Under the pieces are notes generated by a model. That model was not told the origin of the DNA. It ran no database searches and worked only from the letters and a program-made list of their open reading frames with translations. Below are positions 16,555 through 24,793 of a stretch of 64,000 nt of DNA, piece after piece. Position numbers and translations under genes: made by a program. Position 1 is the stretch's first letter. Each line of letters begins with the position of its first letter. Origin of the DNA: Pseudomonas migulae (GTDB taxonomy: Bacteria > Pseudomonadota > Gammaproteobacteria > Pseudomonadales > Pseudomonadaceae); contig NZ_JALJWR010000001.1 of the NCBI RefSeq assembly GCF_024169315.1, positions 2,129,501-2,193,500 of the forward strand, written 5' to 3'.

Positions 16555-17529
16555 TTAGCCTGGGGATCGAGTAAGGCTCTCGTCGATCACCAGCACCAAC
16601 TTCCCCGCCACCTTATTGGTCGCCAACTCGGCAAACGCCGCTTCCGCATCCCTGATCGGGAACGTCTTCGCCAACTGCGGACTCAACCGCCCTTCGGCAA
16701 ACAGCGGCCAGACATGCTGGCTCAAATCAGTGAACAGATCCGCCTTGAACTGATCGTCACGACTTCGCAACGTCGAACCCAGCAGTTGCACACGCTTGGC
16801 CAGCACCTGCGCCAGATCCAGCTTCGCGTCACGGCCGCCCATCAAGCCGATCAACACCCAACGGCCATCGAGTGCCAGCAGTTTCAGGTTCAGTGCGGCG
16901 TAGTTGCCGCCGACCGGGTCGAGGATCACATCGAACGGCCCAAGGTCGCTCAAGCTCTCCAGGTCTCCGGTACGCACAACGCCCCCCTGAGCACCCAGTG
17001 CCTCGCAGTAGGCCAGCCGCTCGGCGGAACCGACGCTGACCCAGCACGGGCTGCCAAACGCCTTGCACAACTGAATGGCGGCTGAACCGATTCCACTTGC
17101 TCCGGCGTGCAGCAGAACTTTCTCACCAGGCTTGAGCCCGGCCAGATGAAATAAATTTAACCAAACGGTCGCATAGACTTCGGGTAGCGCTGCCGCCTCG
17201 GCCAGGGACAATCCTTCCGGCACCGCCAGCACATGCCGTCCGTCGACAACCACCTCTTCGGCCATCCCGCCCCCGGCCAGCAAGGCGCAGACCCGATCAC
17301 CGACCTGCCAGGACGAGCCCGGGCCGACCTCGCTGATCACCCCGGAACACTCCAGCCCCAGTACCTGACTGGCCCCCGGCGGTGGCGGATAAAGTCCCGC
17401 CTTCTGTAACAAATCGGCGCGATTGAGGCCCGCTGCCGCCACCCGAATGCGAACTTGCCCTACATCACATGTAGGACTGGGCTCTTCAAGCCACTCCACT
17501 CGACCTTCCACGCCTTGCAATGCTTTCAC
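16555..17529 (-). CDS. NAD(P)H-quinone oxidoreductase (PIG3-like, MDR family)
   Basis: This 324-residue zinc-independent medium-chain reductase has an N-terminal GroES-like domain ('AAGLNRADLLQKAGLYPPPPG') and a Rossmann segment 'LLHAGASGIGSAAIQLCKAFG' (quoted in part), typical of the PIG3 quinone reductase group. The long upstream frame is discarded: GTG 17529 has GGAGG five bases before it and gives 'MKALQGVEGRVEW', the family start. It is divergent from prc, an arrangement I recall around algO in P. aeruginosa. Confidence 0.9.
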   Translation of the reverse strand: MKALQGVEGRVEWLEEPSPTCDVGQVRIRVAAAGLNRADLLQKAGLYPPPPGASQVLGLECSGVISEVGPGSSWQVGDRVCALLAGGGMAEEVVVDGRHVLAVPEGLSLAEAAALPEVYATVWLNLFHLAGLKPGEKVLLHAGASGIGSAAIQLCKAFGSPCWVSVGSAERLAYCEALGAQGGVVRTGDLESLSDLGPFDVILDPVGGNYAALNLKLLALDGRWVLIGLMGGRDAKLDLAQVLAKRVQLLGSTLRSRDDQFKADLFTDLSQHVWPLFAEGRLSPQLAKTFPIRDAEAAFAELATNKVAGKLVLVIDESLTRSPG

Positions 17530-17712
17530 AGTGCCTCCATAGTGAGTCTGGACTGAGCCCGTAGCTGTAGCGTCGGGCTTTCTTGCATTATGCGACCGGC
17601 CCAGGGCCAGTACGAAAGCTCGCACAGGCAGTTTTCGTACAGAACCTGGTGGTACCGGCGACTTCAAAGACGGCCTAATATGCGTGATCAATTGTCCCCG
17701 CGTCGAATCAGC

Positions 17713-19794
17713 ATGAAGCATTTTTTCCCCAGCACCGCCCTAGCTCTATTCATTGGCATCGGTCTGCTGCCGATGTCGACCAGTTCTTTTGCAGCCAATA
17801 GCTGGGACAAGCTTCAGCCTGATCGTGACGAAGTGATCGCCAGTCTGAACGTGGTTGAACTGCTCAAGCGTCACCACTACAGCAAGCCGCCGCTCGATGA
17901 CGCGCGCTCCGTGATTATCTACGACAGCTACCTCAAGCTGCTGGACCCGTCGCGCAGCTACTTCATGGCCAGCGACATTGCCGAATTCGACAAGTGGAAA
18001 ACCCAGTTCGACGACTTCCTCAAAAGCGGCGATCTCAACGCCGGGTTCACCATCTACAAGCGCTACCTGGACCGCGTAAAAGCGCGTCTGGACTTCGCCC
18101 TTGCGGAGCTGAACAAGGGCGTCGACAAGATCGACTTCACCGCCAAGGAAACCTTGCTGATCGACCGCAAGGACGCCCCTTGGCTCAAGTCCACCGCAGA
18201 GCTCGACGACCTGTGGCGCAAACGCGTCAAGGACGAAGTGCTGCGGATGAAAATTGCCGGCAAGGATTCCAAGCAGATCCAGGAAACCCTGACCAAGCGC
18301 TACAAGAATCAGCTGGCGCGTCTGGACCAGACCCGTCCGGAAGACATCTTCCAGGCGTACATCAACACCTTCGCGATGTCCTACGACCCGCATACCAATT
18401 ATCTGTCGCCGGATAACGCGGAGAACTTCGACATCAACATGAGCCTGTCCCTCGAGGGCATCGGCGCCGTGTTGCAGAGCGACAACGATCAGGTGAAAGT
18501 CGTGCGCCTGGTGCCTGCCGGCCCGGCCGACAAAACCAAGCAGGTCGCGCCGGCCGACAAGATCATCGGCGTTGCCCAGGGCAACAAAGAGATGGTCGAC
18601 GTGGTCGGCTGGCGTCTGGACGAAGTGGTCAAGCTGATCCGTGGTCCGAAGGGCACCGTGGTGCGCCTGGAAGTCATCCCGGCCAGCAATGCGCCGAACG
18701 ACCAGACCACCAAGATCGTGCCGATCACCCGCGAAGCCGTGAAGCTTGAAGACCAGGCGGTGAAGAAGTCGGTCCTCAACCTGAAACAGGACGGCAAGGA
18801 CTACAAGCTCGGCGTCATCGAGATCCCCGCCTTCTACCTGGATTTCAAGGCCTTCCGTGCCGGTGATCCGGACTACAAGAGCACCACCCGCGACGTCAAG
18901 AAACTGCTGACCGAGCTGCAGAAGGACAAGGTCGACGGCGTGGTCATCGACCTGCGCAACAACGGCGGTGGTTCCCTGCAGGAAGCCACCGAGCTGACCA
19001 GTCTGTTCATCGACAAAGGCCCGACCGTTCTCGTGCGTAACGCCGATGGCCGGGTCGATGTGCTGGAAGATGAAAACCCGGGTGCGTTCTACAAAGGCCC
19101 GATGGCGTTGCTGGTCAACCGCTTGTCCGCCTCGGCTTCGGAGATTTTTGCCGGTGCCATGCAGGACTACCACCGCGCGCTGATCATTGGTGGCCAGACC
19201 TTCGGCAAAGGCACCGTGCAGACCATTCAGCCGCTGAACCATGGCGAACTGAAACTGACCCTGGCCAAGTTCTATCGGGTTTCCGGTCAGAGCACGCAGC
19301 ATCAAGGCGTTCTGCCGGATATCGATTACCCGTCGATCATCGACACCAAGGAAATCGGTGAAAGCGCCCTGCCGGAAGCCATGCCGTGGGACACCATCCG
19401 TGCGGCCATCAAGCCTGCGGTCGACCCGTTCAAGCCGTACATTTCGCAGCTCAAATCCGAGCATGACGTACGCTCGGCCAAAGACGCGGAGTTCGTGTTC
19501 ATTCGCGACAAACTGGCCCTGGCGCAGAAACTGATGGCGGAAAAAACCGTCAGCCTCAATGAAGCCGATCGTCGTGCACAACACGCCGATATCGAAGCCA
19601 AGCAACTTGCCATGGAGAACATCCGTCGCAAGGCCAAAGGCGAAGAGCCGCTCAAAGAGCTGAAGAAAGAAGACGAAGACGCCCTCGCGGCCGAGCCGGA
19701 CAAGACCAAACCGGAAGACGATGCCTACCTGAGCGAGACCGGCCGGATTCTGTTGGACTACCTGAAACTCAACACCGCGGTCGCCAAGCACTGA
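17713..19794 (+). CDS. prc: Periplasmic tail-specific protease Prc/AlgO
   Basis: This 693-residue carboxy-terminal processing protease has a signal peptide ending around 'SSFAANSW', an N-terminal helical domain, a PDZ domain (about 225–310) and the Ser/Lys catalytic site: the 'SASASEI' segment near residue 473 and Lys499 in 'GKGTVQT'. A charged C-terminal region follows. In Pseudomonas, Prc degrades cell-envelope targets and influences alginate control through truncated MucA. ATG 17713 gives the proper signal peptide; ATG 17680 is in frame, and neither has a good ribosome-binding site. A strong terminator follows. Confidence 0.94.
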   Translation: MKHFFPSTALALFIGIGLLPMSTSSFAANSWDKLQPDRDEVIASLNVVELLKRHHYSKPPLDDARSVIIYDSYLKLLDPSRSYFMASDIAEFDKWKTQFDDFLKSGDLNAGFTIYKRYLDRVKARLDFALAELNKGVDKIDFTAKETLLIDRKDAPWLKSTAELDDLWRKRVKDEVLRMKIAGKDSKQIQETLTKRYKNQLARLDQTRPEDIFQAYINTFAMSYDPHTNYLSPDNAENFDINMSLSLEGIGAVLQSDNDQVKVVRLVPAGPADKTKQVAPADKIIGVAQGNKEMVDVVGWRLDEVVKLIRGPKGTVVRLEVIPASNAPNDQTTKIVPITREAVKLEDQAVKKSVLNLKQDGKDYKLGVIEIPAFYLDFKAFRAGDPDYKSTTRDVKKLLTELQKDKVDGVVIDLRNNGGGSLQEATELTSLFIDKGPTVLVRNADGRVDVLEDENPGAFYKGPMALLVNRLSASASEIFAGAMQDYHRALIIGGQTFGKGTVQTIQPLNHGELKLTLAKFYRVSGQSTQHQGVLPDIDYPSIIDTKEIGESALPEAMPWDTIRAAIKPAVDPFKPYISQLKSEHDVRSAKDAEFVFIRDKLALAQKLMAEKTVSLNEADRRAQHADIEAKQLAMENIRRKAKGEEPLKELKKEDEDALAAEPDKTKPEDDAYLSETGRILLDYLKLNTAVAKH

Positions 19795-19875
19795 GTGGTG
19801 ACAGGCAAGATGATGGCAATTTAATGCTGACGCCCCCGTAGCGTCATCAAACAGTCATCATTCTGTCGTGAAATA

Positions 19876-19912
19876 AAGGACTGGGAGCCTCTGCGCTCCC
19901 AGTCCTTTTTTT
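19876..19912 (+). terminator. Rho-independent terminator of prc
   Basis: The 11-bp stem AGGACTGGGAG/CTCCCAGTCCT is followed by a run of T residues, about 80 bases after the prc stop and just before the next gene. Confidence 0.94.
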
Positions 19913-19928
19913 ATCGCCAGAGATCGCC

Positions 19929-21719
19929 ATGACCACTACCGAACAGCTGAGTGCGTTGAGTTCAATACTGACTCAAAGCGGTTTGCACAGCCTGTTCCAG
20001 CCAATCATTTCGCTCTCCGAGCGACGAATTATCGGCTACGAAGCCCTCAGCCGCGGCCCCTCCAACAGCCCGCTGCACTCGCCTATCGCCCTGTTCGCCG
20101 TCGCCCGTCAGGCCGGTCGTTTGAACGAGCTGGAAATTGCATGCCGTGAGAGCGCGTGCCGGCGCTTCAATGAACAGCAACTGCCCGGCAAACTGTTTCT
20201 CAACGTATCGCCGGAATCCCTGCTCGAAGCGGCTCACCAACCGGGTCGTACCCTGCAACTGCTGCAGGATTTCGGCATACCGCCCAATCAGGTGGTCATC
20301 GAACTCACCGAACAGACCCCGACCGACGATTTCCAGCTGTTGCAAAACGCACTGCATCACTATCGGGCGATGGGCTTCTCCATTGCGCTGGATGATTTGG
20401 GAGCGGGTTATTCGAGCTTGCGCCTGTGGTCCGAGCTGCGGCCCGACTATGTGAAGATCGACCGGCACTTCATCGACGGCATTCATCAAGATGCCCTCAA
20501 ACGGGAATTTGTCGGATCAATCATGCAAATCGCCAAGGCCTCTCGGGCTCAAGTGATTGCTGAAGGTATCGAGCTGCCGGAGGAACTGGCCGTGTTGACC
20601 GATATGGGCGTCGACCTGGTCCAGGGTTATTTGCTCTGTCGGCCTCAGGAACATCCGCCAAGGGATGCCAGAAGCCTGATGCCCAAGCAAGACAGCTCCG
20701 CCGTGGCGCTGAACGATGAAGGCAGCGACCTCAGCGCCCTTTTGAACGATCAGCCAGCAGTCGCGCGGGATACGCCGACAGCGACGGTACTGGAAGCCTT
20801 CCGCCGCCAGGCCAACCTGAACTCACTGGCGGTGCTCGACGAATACGGCCATCCCTGCGGCATCGTTCATCGGCACTCACTCTCGGACGCCCTGCTCAAG
20901 CCCTTCGCCACCGACCTGTTCGCCCGCAAGCCGATCAGCCGGCTGATGAATGACGACTTCCTTGCCGTCGAAATGAGTCAGTCGCTGCAACAGGTCAGCC
21001 GCCTGATCACCAGCCGCGCCCGACAACGCATCGAAGAAGATTTCATCATTACCCTGAATGGCGGTTACCTGGGGTTGGGCCGGGTAATCGACGTACTGAA
21101 GCTGATTACCGAACTGAAGATCCAGCAGGCCCGCTACGCCAACCCGCTGACCCTGCTGCCGGGCAACGTGCCGATCCAGCAGTGCCTGACACGCCTGCTG
21201 CAACAGCAACGGGAGTCGGTGATCTGCTACGTGGACATCGACAGCTTCAAACCCTTCAACGACATCTACGGCTACGGCCGTGGGGATGAAGTCCTGCTGT
21301 GCCTGGCGCAATGTCTGAATGATCGCGTTGACCCTTCCCGCGACTTTGTCGGCCATATCGGCGGCGACGATTTCCTGCTGGTGCTCGGGCCGGAAGACTG
21401 GCGCAAACGGTTGAACCAGTTGCTCGACGATTTCCAGAGCCAGTGCCGGCGCTTCTACCGTAGCGAACACCTGGAAGCCGGCTGCTTCATCGCCCCGAAT
21501 CGCCAGGGTGTGCGACAGGAGTTTCCGCTGCTGTCATTGTCGATCGGCGTGGTGCATTTACATCCACAGGCCTGTGGACAACTCGATGCGAGCCAGTTGG
21601 CGGAGATGGCGTCGCAGGCCAAGCACCACGCGAAGAATGTGCCGGGGTATAGCGTGCATGTGATTGATAGCTTGGCGGTGCCCGGGCGAGAGGATGAAGT
21701 GCTCATGGGGCAGCGGTGA
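19929..21719 (+). CDS. EAL–CBS–GGDEF cyclic di-GMP protein
   Basis: This 596-residue protein has no membrane segment. An EAL phosphodiesterase domain comes first (about 12–250) with 'YEALSRGP', 'NVSPESLLE', 'VIELTEQ', 'LDDLGAGYSSL' and 'IAEGIE', so it is probably active. A paired CBS module (about 270–395) follows, then a GGDEF domain whose signature reads GGDDF near residue 478, suggesting weak or lost cyclase activity. The order EAL-CBS-GGDEF is reversed from the usual GGDEF-EAL. CBS domains commonly bind adenine nucleotides, so energy or nucleotide sensing is plausible. The same gene order after prc occurs in P. aeruginosa as I recall it. Confidence 0.92.
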   Translation: MTTTEQLSALSSILTQSGLHSLFQPIISLSERRIIGYEALSRGPSNSPLHSPIALFAVARQAGRLNELEIACRESACRRFNEQQLPGKLFLNVSPESLLEAAHQPGRTLQLLQDFGIPPNQVVIELTEQTPTDDFQLLQNALHHYRAMGFSIALDDLGAGYSSLRLWSELRPDYVKIDRHFIDGIHQDALKREFVGSIMQIAKASRAQVIAEGIELPEELAVLTDMGVDLVQGYLLCRPQEHPPRDARSLMPKQDSSAVALNDEGSDLSALLNDQPAVARDTPTATVLEAFRRQANLNSLAVLDEYGHPCGIVHRHSLSDALLKPFATDLFARKPISRLMNDDFLAVEMSQSLQQVSRLITSRARQRIEEDFIITLNGGYLGLGRVIDVLKLITELKIQQARYANPLTLLPGNVPIQQCLTRLLQQQRESVICYVDIDSFKPFNDIYGYGRGDEVLLCLAQCLNDRVDPSRDFVGHIGGDDFLLVLGPEDWRKRLNQLLDDFQSQCRRFYRSEHLEAGCFIAPNRQGVRQEFPLLSLSIGVVHLHPQACGQLDASQLAEMASQAKHHAKNVPGYSVHVIDSLAVPGREDEVLMGQR

Positions 21720-21725
21720 TTGTTC

Positions 21726-21814
21726 TGACGCCTTCGCGAGCAAGCTCGCTCCCACAGTGGATCTTCAGTGTACATAGATCCCCTGTGGGAGCGAGCTTGC
21801 TCGCGAAGGCGTCA
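21726..21814. repeat. REPIN
   Basis: Perfect 32-bp inverted arms (21726–21757 and 21783–21814), built from the GAGCAAGCTCGCTCCCACAG REP type, lie between convergent genes. Confidence 0.94.
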
Positions 21815-21839
21815 GACCAGTCGACTCAAATCAAAAGGT

Positions 21840-22244
21840 TCACTCTGAACCGCGAGACGCCAACTCTTTCAGTTTGATCTCAGCCAACGGATGCCCGGCC
21901 TTCGCGGCCATCCCCCAAAACCGCGCCGCCTCAACTGGATCCGGCGCCTTGCTCGCCGTCCCGGCCAGGCTGATCACACCCACCTGATACGCCGCCTTGC
22001 CATCGCCCGCCAACGCCGCCAGGCGCAGCAATCGGACACCTTCCTCACGAGCCCCCAGACCAACGCCGCGAAAGGCCAGAATGTGGCCATAGAAGCTTTG
22101 AGCGCCGACGTCACCCAGGTTGGCCATGCGCGCGAACTGGCCTTCGAGCCAGCTCCAGCCGCGGGGTTGGCGGACGAACCACGACCAGTGAAAAAGCCGT
22201 CGGGCCAGCCAGTAGCCGGCCCGCGCCTTGATTCGCAAAAACAC
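21840..22244 (-). CDS. Sel1/TPR-like repeat protein
   Basis: This 134-residue protein contains two or more degenerate Sel1-type helical repeats: 'GDVGAQSFYGHILAFRGVG', 'GKAAYQVGVISLAGTASKAP' and 'AARFWGMAAKAGHPLAEIKL'. Such repeats mediate protein contacts. The N-terminus is basic and aromatic, with no clear signal peptide. The GTG start at 22244 follows directly after the TGA of the upstream gene, with GAGG five bases away, so it is translationally coupled as the last gene of a three-gene operon with an XRE-type regulator. Its function is unknown. Confidence 0.8.
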   Translation of the reverse strand: MFLRIKARAGYWLARRLFHWSWFVRQPRGWSWLEGQFARMANLGDVGAQSFYGHILAFRGVGLGAREEGVRLLRLAALAGDGKAAYQVGVISLAGTASKAPDPVEAARFWGMAAKAGHPLAEIKLKELASRGSE

Positions 22245-22616
22245 TCAGGCCTCAGCCGATTCGGGGTATTCGTACTCGAAAACCCGCACCACTTCCGAGG
22301 CATGCCAGGACGCGGCAGCGACACCATCCGACGGCCCGGAGAAACGCCCCAGTCTCTCGACACATTCAAAGAAACCGGTGCGCGGCAGGCGGCTGGCGCC
22401 CTGGCTGATCACCAGTGAACTGCGCAATGGCTGCTCCGCCTTGGCATCCAGCGCCGCCAGATGTTCAAGGGCTGCCGTCAAGGTTTGCATGGCGGGTGTC
22501 GGAAGCTGCAAACGCTCCAGCAACGCGCGATAAGTCAGCAGATGTCGCTGGCGGCGCGCCTGATCCAGTTCGCCCAGCAAACCGTCCCAATGTTGACGAC
22601 TGATGCGTACGCTCAC
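22245..22616 (-). CDS. Hypothetical protein, middle gene of XRE operon
   Basis: This 123-residue protein matches no family I recognise. It is mostly helical by composition ('WDGLLGELDQARRQRHLLTY', 'TLTAALEHLAALDAKAEQPL') and has no membrane segment or signal. A longer frame starts at GTG 22631, but GTG 22616 is preferred because it overlaps the upstream stop as GTGA and has GGAGGGA seven bases before it. Between an XRE-type protein and a Sel1 protein it could be a toxin-like or effector partner, but nothing in the sequence shows this. Confidence 0.75.
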   Translation of the reverse strand: MSVRISRQHWDGLLGELDQARRQRHLLTYRALLERLQLPTPAMQTLTAALEHLAALDAKAEQPLRSSLVISQGASRLPRTGFFECVERLGRFSGPSDGVAAASWHASEVVRVFEYEYPESAEA

Positions 22617-22954
22617 GATTCGTCCCTCCACCCTGGCACCGTCAATTCCCAGGCCAGGCTGCGGCGAATCGCAGCGTCGGGTTGACGCTCGCCACTTTCG
22701 ATCAAGGCCAGATAAGACGGGCTGATGCCTACCGTGCGGGCGAGCGCCTCGATGGCGATGCCCTTCCCTTCGCGCAAACTGCGTAGTTGATCCAGACCCG
22801 GAAGAATCTGGTCTGGAGTGGCCGCGTGACGCACTGGCGCGTCCGGCGACGGTCGCTCATTGATGCCTGCTGCTTTCAGTAGAGCCTGATACTGAGCCCA
22901 CGGCAAAACCGCATATTCGGGCTCGCCTTCGCGTGTGATTATCTGAATATCCAT
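22613..22954 (-). CDS. XRE-family helix-turn-helix protein, antitoxin-like
   Basis: This 113-residue protein has two parts. Residues 1–25 ('MDIQIITREGEPEYAVLPWA') resemble the N-terminal strand–helix of antitoxins that present a small dimerisation domain. Residues 48–105 form an XRE helix-turn-helix ('GIAIEALARTVGISPSYLAL', 'ESGERQPDAAIRRSLAWEL'). ATG 22954 has GGGGA about five bases upstream; eight extra codons upstream lack a site. It is the first gene of a coupled operon of three and likely controls it. It is not clearly a known toxin–antitoxin type. Confidence 0.82.
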   Translation of the reverse strand: MDIQIITREGEPEYAVLPWAQYQALLKAAGINERPSPDAPVRHAATPDQILPGLDQLRSLREGKGIAIEALARTVGISPSYLALIESGERQPDAAIRRSLAWELTVPGWRDES

Positions 22955-23067
22955 GACTTCCCCGTAGGACAACGACACTTAGCGAGTCGGCGCTTTTCCC
23001 TAGAAGTGTAATCCTAACAGCGGCCAAGGTCGCGGGGGTATGAATATAGGGATGATCCTGAATCGAC

Positions 23068-23523
23068 TCAGGTTTTTTTCGGGCCCTGAAGCTGAAGTTG
23101 CTCCGGGGTATCGGGCAGTCGTTCGACCACGGCGAGCTTCTCTGGCAACTGGCGTTTGCGCCATGCGCGGAAAGCATTGAGTTCGTCATCGAGGACTTTC
23201 ATCAGCCAGGCAAGCACGGCAATGTCATCGAGCATGCCGAACATCGGGATGAAATCCGGGATCGCATCCACCGGGCTCAGGAAGTACATCAGGCCTGCCA
23301 CCACCGAGATCAGCGCTTTCGGGCTGATGGCGCGGTATTCGCCACGCCAGTACGCCAGGCACAGCGCCTGCAACAGACGCAGGTCGTCTTTGAGCTTGCC
23401 CAATCGGTTGCCCTGGCTGGCGCCTTTGCTGGCTACCGCGAACAGCAGCGTCGGCAATCTTCCACGGGCGAGCAGGCGTCCGGCCAATGGCAGGAAACGA
23501 GCGAAATTCCAGGGTGCTTTCAT
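23068..23523 (-). CDS. YkvA/DUF1232 family membrane protein
   Basis: This 151-residue protein contains the DUF1232 (YkvA) core, a short hydrophobic hairpin at about residues 70–105 with the conserved 'LSPVDAIPDFIPMFGMLDD'. The family's function is unknown. The second of two adjacent ATGs (23523) has the better spacing from GGGAGG. About 20 bases upstream of the start lie two inverted consensus DnaA boxes (23542–23566), so its promoter or leader may respond to DnaA. Confidence 0.85.
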   Translation of the reverse strand: MKAPWNFARFLPLAGRLLARGRLPTLLFAVASKGASQGNRLGKLKDDLRLLQALCLAYWRGEYRAISPKALISVVAGLMYFLSPVDAIPDFIPMFGMLDDIAVLAWLMKVLDDELNAFRAWRKRQLPEKLAVVERLPDTPEQLQLQGPKKT

Positions 23524-23541
23524 CATTCCTCCCGCTGAAAT

Positions 23542-23566
23542 GTTATCCACACAAATTGTGGATAAC
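23542..23566. promoter_or_regulatory. Pair of inverted consensus DnaA boxes
   Basis: TTATCCACA (23543–23551) and its complement TGTGGATAA (23557–23565) face each other with five bases between, embedded in a 10-bp perfect inverted repeat (GTTATCCACA/TGTGGATAAC). Both match the strict bacterial DnaA-box consensus. They lie upstream of the ykvA-like gene. Confidence 0.8.
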
Positions 23567-23595
23567 CTTGTGAACAGACCTGCATTTCACGGCTG

Positions 23596-23619
23596 AAAGC
23601 CCCGTTTCATAAGGGCTTT
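23596..23619. terminator. Hairpin, possible terminator
   Basis: AAAGCCC … GGGCTTT, a 7-bp stem with a ten-base loop, lies in the 293-base gap between the ykvA-like gene and the FKBP gene. A T-run (TTTTTT) occurs about 14 bases later on the plus strand. No plus-strand gene ends here, so its role is unclear. Confidence 0.35.
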
Positions 23620-23769
23620 GCTCAGATCGGGCGTTTTTTACTCACATAAAAAAACCCAAGATTTCATTGACTTGGCGCTCTGGCGCGGTTAGCACAGGCG
23701 TCCTCAATGGCTATGACTCCAGCGTACTGCGTCCGTTCGCTTTGTTTACCCTCACCAACCGCCAGATGC

Positions 23770-23801
23770 AACAACGCCCCGCATAAGCGAGGCGTTGTTG
23801 T
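23770..23801 (-). terminator. Hairpin after the FKBP gene, possible terminator
   Basis: A 10-bp stem (CAACAACGCC/GGCGTTGTTG) extended by CGC/GCG around an ATAA loop begins 15 bases after the stop of the FKBP gene on the minus strand. It lacks a clear T-tract. Confidence 0.55.
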
Positions 23802-23816
23802 CAGAGCAGACGCTGA

Positions 23817-24533
23817 TTACTTCGCGGCGTCGTCTTGCTTGGCTGGATCCTTGATCGCCAGCAGTTCCAGGTCGAATACCAGCACCGAGTTGGCTGGAAT
23901 CGCCGGGCTTGGGCTTTGTGCGCCGTAAGCCAGTTCGCTAGGGATGTACAGTTTGTACTTCTCGCCAACGTGCATCAGTTGCAGGCCTTCGACCCAACCC
24001 GGGATCACACCGCTGACCGGCAGATCGATCGGGCTGCCGCGCTCGACGGAGCTGTCGAAGACGGTGCCGTTGGTCAGGGTGCCGGTGTAGTGGACAGTCA
24101 CTACGTCGGTCGGCTTAGGCTGTGCGCCATCGGCTTTCTTGACCACTTCGTATTGCAGGCCCGAAGCTGTGGTGGTGACACCGGCTTTCTTGGCGTTGTC
24201 TTCGAGGAATTTCTTGCCGGCGGCTGCCGACTCTTCACTCATTTTGGCCATGCGCTCTTCAGCACGCTTTTGCAGCGCAGCGAAGGCTTCGACCAGTTCT
24301 TCGTCCTTCAGCTTCTGTTCTTTCTTGCCGACGGCATCTTCGATGCCTTGGGCTACGGCTTTGGAGTCCAGGTCATCCATGCCTTCCTGAGCCAGGCTCT
24401 TGCCCATGTTCAGGCCAATCCCGTAGGAAGCTTTCTGCGCCGGGGTTTTCAGCTCTACGCTGGTCTGCGAATCACATCCCGCAAGTACCAGGCTAACCAG
24501 GGCCACCGCCGCCGCCAACCGATGCTGTTTCAT
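23817..24533 (-). CDS. Lipoprotein FKBP-type peptidyl-prolyl isomerase
   Basis: This 238-residue Mip/FkpA-like isomerase has a lipoprotein signal with lipobox 'VLAGCD' (Cys20), so it is anchored to a membrane facing the periplasm. An N-terminal helical dimerisation domain ('ASYGIGLNMGKSLAQEGM') is followed by a long helix and a C-terminal FKBP domain ('VTVHYTGTLTNGTVFDSS', 'IPGWVEGLQLM', 'IPSELAYGAQ'). It assists folding of exported proteins. It sits between prc and rdgC, as I recall in P. aeruginosa. Confidence 0.93.
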   Translation of the reverse strand: MKQHRLAAAVALVSLVLAGCDSQTSVELKTPAQKASYGIGLNMGKSLAQEGMDDLDSKAVAQGIEDAVGKKEQKLKDEELVEAFAALQKRAEERMAKMSEESAAAGKKFLEDNAKKAGVTTTASGLQYEVVKKADGAQPKPTDVVTVHYTGTLTNGTVFDSSVERGSPIDLPVSGVIPGWVEGLQLMHVGEKYKLYIPSELAYGAQSPSPAIPANSVLVFDLELLAIKDPAKQDDAAK

Positions 24534-24793
24534 GCTATTTCCTTGTTCATGCGCCTAAAGGGCAATCGAGTAAAGCCGCGAGCTTATCAGGCGGCCACGA
24601 CCAATGGCTACCGGCATGAGAGCAGGAAACTTCTGATAAGTTCAGGTGTTTTAACGCATTTCCGGAATCAGATGATGAAGCTTCTGTCATCTTCGCCTCA
24701 CAGACACATCTGAGCTGTCCCACAACATCTGGCGTAATGGCCACTTGCCGCACGTCTGTAGCTAAGGCATAAGAGAGCGACAAATCGACAAGG

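Noticed and set aside
17746..19791. 681-codon open frame antisense to prc
   Set aside because: It exactly mirrors the prc coding region, has low-complexity composition typical of GC-rich antisense frames and no recognisable domain.
24547..24783. 78-codon minus-strand frame between the FKBP and cytochrome genes
   Set aside because: No ribosome-binding site, no known family, and it fills what should be the promoter region of two divergent genes.
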